DNA from: JADHUC01 sp964617665 | GTDB taxonomy: Bacteria > Planctomycetota > Planctomycetia > Pirellulales > Pirellulaceae | Length of the DNA: 28,378 bases | Direction: 5' to 3' | NCBI GenBank assembly: GCA_964617665.1 | Contig: CAZUAH010000139.1 | Coordinates: 1-28,378 of the forward strand | Shown here: one piece after another, positions 24,327 to 28,378 of the stretch | Position numbering within the stretch: position 1 is the first letter of the stretch | Layout of the letters: each line of letters starts with the position of its first letter | Made by a program: the position numbers and the translations under genes | The notes under the pieces: generated by a model | Told to the model about the DNA's origin: nothing | The model's database searches: none | Seen by the model: only the letters and a program-made list of their open reading frames with translations

Positions 24327-25876
24327 AACAAAGCGAACTTGACCTGCTGCATCGTTATCTGGATGGCGCGATCACTCCGGAAGAACTCGAAACGCTGGAG
24401 GATCTGCTTCGCAACAGCGCGGAGGCCCGGGCCACGTTGCGGTCGCTTGCAACAATCGACGCGAAGTGGCAACAACTTGCGGCGGACGAGGCGGTTGCGA
24501 TACGCAGCGACCGCGTAGCCGCTGCTGGACGTAGCGGGCGGGCGATCCCAATGTGGCTGACCCTGAGCGCGATCGCGGCTTCACTGCTCGTAGGCACGCT
24601 GGGTTGGTTTCGTACTCCTGAAGAGCGCGCGGTCGATATCCAACGCGGCATTGCCAGAGTGATACGGATCGAAGGCGAAGGCAAGGCGGGCCAGGATCGG
24701 GTTGTCGCGCGTGGGACCGAATTGTTCGCCGGCGAAGAGCTGGAAATGCAACGAGGGCTGATCGAACTGGCGTTTCGCGAAACCGGAGTCCATGTCGTCG
24801 CGACGGCTCCGCTGAGGATGAAGCTCAGCAGCGACCAGCGTGTGTCGCTGCACGAGGGACAGGTCAAATTGGTCGTCCCGCCACAGGGTGTGGGATTTAT
24901 TGTGGATACCGCCGGGCGGAAATTCGTCGATCTGGGAACGAGTTTTGTGGTCACGGCAAACTCGGAAGGCTCCGAGGTTCTCGTGCTTGATGGGCAGATT
25001 GCAGTCGGCTCGCACGCCGGCGAGTCCGAAGATCTGATGCACGAAGGCGAATTTGCCAGGTTTGATCGACACGGAAGAACCAAGAAGCGATCACCTTCTC
25101 GTCTTTCTCTTGTGTTACCAGAGCTTTCTCTGCCGGCGACGAAGCAGGGTGACAGTTCACTGCCCGGAGTGGTTCTCGGTTACGGCGGCTCGACCGTGAT
25201 TACCAAGGAAAATCTCAATGAGGATATGATCGGGCACGAGTTGTTGCCGCTGATCCAATCGAGATTTCAGGGTCGTGCTTGTCTGGAAGTCTTGAAGCAA
25301 GGTGAGCCAGTCAGTTTCCGTGGTATCGCAGGAGCCTTTCACGAGTTCCCTGACCGTACTGGCTTGGCTCCTTACTCTCGCGAAGGCGGCTGGATGGCGT
25401 GGTATCACGGGCAAGTGGTTCCGCCGCGACCGGGCCGTTATCGATTCTGGGGCTATGCGGACAATCACCTACTGGTTGCGGTCAACGGAAGGTCTGTCTT
25501 CGAGGGATCGCGGCGTGATTCGCCATTCAAGGAGCTGGGCATTCCGCGCACTGACAATCCCGCTCTGCCCTGCCTGATTGCACGGGCCGGTTTCGCCTGT
25601 AGTGAGTGGATCGAATTGGGTGGCGATCCCGTCCAACTCGACATCCTGTTTGGAGAAGTCGGCGGGAATATTACATCGGGCCTGTTGCTCGTCGAGCGGG
25701 AAGGTGACACGTACGAAGAAACCTTCTGGGGTCAGCCGAAATGGCCACTCTTTTTGACCGAAGCTCCCGGAGAAGACGAGGTCGCAGAGTTCGAGCGACT
25801 GGTAAGTCACCTGGAGGAGAAAATGATGGGATCATTTTCTATGGCTGAGAACGCAGTATGGAAAGTGGCACAGTAA
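24323..25876 (+). CDS. FecR-domain transmembrane anti-sigma factor with extracytoplasmic PA14-like domain
   Basis: 517 residues. The cytoplasmic N-terminus (1-70) is a helical anti-sigma-like segment (LLHRYLDGAITPEELETLEDLL). A single membrane span lies at about 76-97 (PMWLTLSAIAASLLVGTLGW). A FecR domain follows at 105-235 (GTELFAGEELEMQRGLIELAF, GVGFIVDTAGRKFVDLGTSFVV, VLVLDGQIAV). Residues about 335-470 form a PA14/GLEYA-like beta-sandwich (WMAWYHGQVVPPRPGRYRFWGYADNHLLVAVNGRSVF), a fold typical of carbohydrate binding. The ATGA overlap with the sigma gene and the topology suggest that an external glycan signal controls release of the sigma factor. Many relatives have a LamG domain at this place, so the PA14-like domain is a variation. 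Ligand and signalling mechanism are inferred. Confidence 0.88.
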   Translation: MKQSELDLLHRYLDGAITPEELETLEDLLRNSAEARATLRSLATIDAKWQQLAADEAVAIRSDRVAAAGRSGRAIPMWLTLSAIAASLLVGTLGWFRTPEERAVDIQRGIARVIRIEGEGKAGQDRVVARGTELFAGEELEMQRGLIELAFRETGVHVVATAPLRMKLSSDQRVSLHEGQVKLVVPPQGVGFIVDTAGRKFVDLGTSFVVTANSEGSEVLVLDGQIAVGSHAGESEDLMHEGEFARFDRHGRTKKRSPSRLSLVLPELSLPATKQGDSSLPGVVLGYGGSTVITKENLNEDMIGHELLPLIQSRFQGRACLEVLKQGEPVSFRGIAGAFHEFPDRTGLAPYSREGGWMAWYHGQVVPPRPGRYRFWGYADNHLLVAVNGRSVFEGSRRDSPFKELGIPRTDNPALPCLIARAGFACSEWIELGGDPVQLDILFGEVGGNITSGLLLVEREGDTYEETFWGQPKWPLFLTEAPGEDEVAEFERLVSHLEEKMMGSFSMAENAVWKVAQ

Positions 25877-25915
25877 CTACCTTCACAAACGAAAAACTTC
25901 GACAGGAGTACCACC

Positions 25916-27193
25916 ATGCGGAACGAAGGCTCTCGACTTACACGACGACAATTGCTCTCCACGGCCCTCGGCTCGGGTGCCGCTCTGGCCGCCCCCTATA
26001 TTCTCCCCGGGCGCGTGCTCGGCATGAACGGGGCCGTCGCCCCCAGCGAGCGGATCGTGCTCGGGGCCATCGGGCTCGGCGGTCGCGGAACCGGCGTCCT
26101 GCGATCGTTCATGAGCAACGCCGACTTGCAGTTCATCGCCATCTGCGACGTCCGCCGCGAACGCCGCGAGGCGATCAAGAAGTTGGCCGACACCCAGTAC
26201 GGCAACACCGACTGTGCGATGTATCGCGACATGCACGAAATCCTCGCCCGGCCTGATATCGACGCCATGCTCATCGCCACCGGCGACCGCTGGCACGCGA
26301 TGGCCTCGATCATCGCCTGCAAGGCGGGTAAGGACGTTTATAGCGAGAAACCCTGCTCGACGACCATCGCCGAGAGCCAGGCGCTGGCCGACACCTACCG
26401 CAAGTACGGCCGCATCTACCAAGCCGGCACCCAGCGCCGCAGCATCGGCAACTTCATGTTCGCCGCTCAATTGGTGGCTGCCGGCAAGTTGGGCAAGCTC
26501 CATACCATACACGCCAACACACGCCCCCCAGCGACCAGCCACCTCTGGCTCCCCGCTGAAACGCAACCGCCGGTCGACGAGGTGGATTGGGGCCGTTGGC
26601 TGGGACCTTGCCCGTGGCGACCCTATAACTCGGCCTACGTTCGCGGGCGATGGCGAGGGCACTTCGACTTCCACGGCGGAGGGATCCTGGAATGGGGTTC
26701 CCACACAGTGGACCTCTGCCAATGGGCCGCCCTGAAAGACGACACCGCCCCGGTCGAGTACGTCCCCGAGGGCAATGGGGTTGTTTGCACCTATGACGAC
26801 GGTTTGAAGCTGGTGATGCGGACCGACGGCTGGATGGGCCTGGGTACGTGCAGCGTTCGCTACGAGGGCGACGAAGGCTGGATCGAGACGGGTGACAGCG
26901 GCCAGTTTGCCATCTATCCCGAGTCGCTACGGACCGAGCGAACGGTGTTCGCCCGCCGGGGGACCGACCCAACCACCCACGTCCGCAACTTCCTCGACTG
27001 CGTGAAGACCCGCAAACCGGCCAACGCCAACTCGGACGTGGCCGCCCAGTCGCACATTGTCTGCCACGCCGCCTATATCGCCTGGCAACTCGGCCGCACA
27101 CTGAAGTTCGATCCAGTAAAGGACGAATTCCTCGGCGACGAAGAGGCCAACCGCATGCGTAGCCGCGCGATGCGCGACCCGTGGCGCATCTGA
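25916..27193 (+). CDS. Tat-exported Gfo/Idh/MocA-family oxidoreductase
   Basis: 425 residues. The twin-arginine signal LTRRQLLSTALGSGAALAAP (8-27) directs folded, cofactor-loaded export. The Rossmann domain begins IVLGAIGLGGRGTGVL (47-62), the dinucleotide-binding glycine motif. AICDVRRER (75-83), ATGDRWHA (121-128) and YSEKPCS (142-148, catalytic Lys145 of the EKP motif) follow. The C-terminal alpha/beta domain contains HFDFHGGGILEWGSHTVDLCQWA, with the probable active-site His. Relatives oxidise or reduce the hydroxyls of sugars and inositols with NAD(P); members carrying a Tat signal are numerous in Planctomycetes. AGGAG lies nine bases before the ATG and the gene starts 39 bp after FecR, so it may share that transcript. 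Its substrate is unknown. Confidence 0.93.
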   Translation: MRNEGSRLTRRQLLSTALGSGAALAAPYILPGRVLGMNGAVAPSERIVLGAIGLGGRGTGVLRSFMSNADLQFIAICDVRRERREAIKKLADTQYGNTDCAMYRDMHEILARPDIDAMLIATGDRWHAMASIIACKAGKDVYSEKPCSTTIAESQALADTYRKYGRIYQAGTQRRSIGNFMFAAQLVAAGKLGKLHTIHANTRPPATSHLWLPAETQPPVDEVDWGRWLGPCPWRPYNSAYVRGRWRGHFDFHGGGILEWGSHTVDLCQWAALKDDTAPVEYVPEGNGVVCTYDDGLKLVMRTDGWMGLGTCSVRYEGDEGWIETGDSGQFAIYPESLRTERTVFARRGTDPTTHVRNFLDCVKTRKPANANSDVAAQSHIVCHAAYIAWQLGRTLKFDPVKDEFLGDEEANRMRSRAMRDPWRI

Positions 27194-27262
27194 TCCAAAC
27201 TTTGGAAAACGGGGCCGGGGGCTTTTGTGCGAAGCACCCTCCCGCGGCGTTTACGGGAATGT

Positions 27263-27325
27263 GAGCGGCAAGGCGCTAGCCGCCGGTTTCAGCCGCAAGT
27301 ACCGGCGGCTAGCGCCTTGCCGCTC
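27263..27325. repeat. Perfect 25-bp stem palindrome (REP-like)
   Basis: The arm at 27263-27287 (GAGCGGCAAGGCGCTAGCC, then GCCGGT) is exactly complementary to 27301-27325, with a 13-nt loop. On the plus strand the hairpin is followed by seven As and not Ts, so it is not a standard terminator for the oxidoreductase gene. From memory, similar GGCGCTAGCC-containing palindromes recur in planctomycete genomes, so a dispersed repeat is the likeliest reading. Confidence 0.8.
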
Positions 27326-27381
27326 AAAAAAAGTCGCGCCCCAACAAAACAATCACGACATCAAGCAAGGAGAAAACGCTC

Positions 27382-28378
27382 ATGCAATTCCCTCAACTCG
27401 TTCGCATCGCAACGGCATCTCTTTTGATCATCGCCACGGTGGCCTCCATCGTTGCCGCTCAACAACCCCCGCCGGCCGAAGGCACGGAGGCCGATCTGAT
27501 CGCCGTGCTTCAGTCAGCCGATGCCCCGCTATTCGACAAGGCCAAGGCCTGTCAGCAACTGGCTGTCATCGGCACGAAAGAGTGCGTTCCAACGCTGGCC
27601 GGATTGCTCGGCGACGAGAAGCTCTCGCACTACGCCCGCTATGGCTTGGAACCGCTTCCCGATCCGTCGGTCGACGAGGCGCTTCGAACGGCCCTAGGCG
27701 ATCTCGACGGTGGACTGCTGGTCGGCGTGATCAATACGATCGGCATGCGTCAGGATGAAGAGGCAGTCGATGCCCTGAAGCAGCTGATGGATGACTCCGA
27801 CGCCCGGGTGGCCGGCGCCGCTGCCGGTTCGCTGGGCCGGATCCACACACCCGCTGCGATCGCGGCGCTCAAGGCCGCGTTGGACGACTCCGAACCAATT
27901 CGGACCGCTGCTGGCGACGCCGCCCTGACGGCCGTCGACATGCTGATTGCCGAGGGCAACGGGGCGGAAGCCGCCGCGATCTGCGATGCCCTGCGCAAGG
28001 CCGACGTGGCCGACCATATCCACATCGCTGCCCTGCAAGGCGCAATCCGCGCTTTGGGTGATGACGGCTTGCCGCGGTTGGCCGAGTGCCTTCAGTCCGA
28101 CAATCGCGACGTGTTTCGAGTGGGCCTTGGGATGGCCAACGAAATCGGCGGGCCGGAAGCGGCCAGTTTGTTGAGCGATGCTCTGGAACTCCCTTCGGAT
28201 GGGGATTCGCATCCGCGCGCGGCGCTACTGATCTACGCCCTTGGCGACTTGGGTGAGAGGACGGCCTTGCCGATCGTTCTTAAAGCCGCCGAGAATGCCG
28301 CGCCGGACGTACGCCAAGCCGCCATCCGTGCGCTCGGCTTGCTGGGCGACGCGTCGGCCGTCGAGGTGCTGCTTGCCG
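27382..28378 (+). CDS. Secreted HEAT-repeat protein (3' end outside window)
   Basis: 332 codons are visible and the frame is open at the window edge. The start is the ATG at 27382, preceded by AAGGAG at about ten bases. A signal peptide spans residues 1-27 (LVRIATASLLIIATVASIVAA, then QQPPP). After that come consecutive alpha-helical HEAT units of about 30-40 residues, for example AVDALKQLMDDSDARVAGAA, AIAALKAALDDSEPIRTAAG and VRQAAIRALGLLGDASAV. These form a solenoid for protein-protein contacts. In Planctomycetes such repeats often head longer proteins with a C-terminal DUF1080 or haem domain, so the missing part may hold the functional domain. It follows the oxidoreductase with a 188-bp gap containing the palindrome. 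Confidence 0.85.
   Translation, partial: MQFPQLVRIATASLLIIATVASIVAAQQPPPAEGTEADLIAVLQSADAPLFDKAKACQQLAVIGTKECVPTLAGLLGDEKLSHYARYGLEPLPDPSVDEALRTALGDLDGGLLVGVINTIGMRQDEEAVDALKQLMDDSDARVAGAAAGSLGRIHTPAAIAALKAALDDSEPIRTAAGDAALTAVDMLIAEGNGAEAAAICDALRKADVADHIHIAALQGAIRALGDDGLPRLAECLQSDNRDVFRVGLGMANEIGGPEAASLLSDALELPSDGDSHPRAALLIYALGDLGERTALPIVLKAAENAAPDVRQAAIRALGLLGDASAVEVLLA

Noticed and set aside
27326..27332. Rho-independent terminator after the oxidoreductase gene
   Set aside because: The hairpin is followed by As on the coding strand; a U-tract would be needed in the transcript.

Overview
The window reads as a chromosomal segment of a Planctomycetes bacterium, most likely Pirellulales-like. 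The signs are secreted PQQ-type beta-propeller proteins with a methyltransferase-like N-terminus, a hydrazine-synthase-alpha-related (HzsA-related) cytochrome-type protein, Tat-exported Gfo/Idh/MocA oxidoreductases, an ECF sigma/FecR pair of the Rhodopirellula/Verrucomicrobium type, and palindromic repeats of the kind common in this phylum. Taxonomy is inferred from gene content; there is no rRNA or tRNA gene here.

Layout: 1-4045 holds a minus-strand pair, a GH29 alpha-L-fucosidase (cut by the window edge) behind a methyltransferase-like/beta-propeller protein, with an SGNH-hydrolase relic just upstream. A CE6-like acetylesterase (4504-5577, plus) faces a pectate-lyase-fold protein (5683-7470, minus). 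A large HzsA-related multidomain protein (7832-11068) and an IclR regulator (11139-11912) follow. Then come a second, longer methyltransferase-like/propeller protein (12246-15470) and a GH106-like glycosidase (15476-17764), only 5 bp apart. A degraded 0.86-kb stretch contains a second propeller-gene relic and an enolase-superfamily relic. Next is a 1161-residue beta-helix/LamG protein (18627-22112). On the plus strand follow a truncated cytochrome-c-type fragment (22558-23121), a gene-free stretch with marked RNA-like secondary structure, an ECF sigma factor and FecR-type anti-sigma factor with ATGA overlap (23778-25876), a Gfo/Idh/MocA oxidoreductase (25916-27193) and a HEAT-repeat protein running off the edge (27382-28378).

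Taken together this looks like an exported deconstruction locus for a fucose- and rhamnose-containing, acetylated (possibly uronic acid-bearing) polysaccharide: fucosidase, rhamnosidase-like enzyme, acetylesterase and two beta-helix proteins. IclR and ECF/FecR are plausible regulators. The substrate is inference from the enzyme mix.

The most striking feature is the turnover of the methyltransferase-like/propeller family. Two intact paralogues lie beside two internally deleted relics (7674-7797 and 17823-17920) that closely match the intact 12246-15470 gene. One relic shares its downstream flank with that gene, showing segmental duplication inside the locus. An unusual 181-bp inverted-repeat element sits across the start of the pectate-lyase-fold gene.
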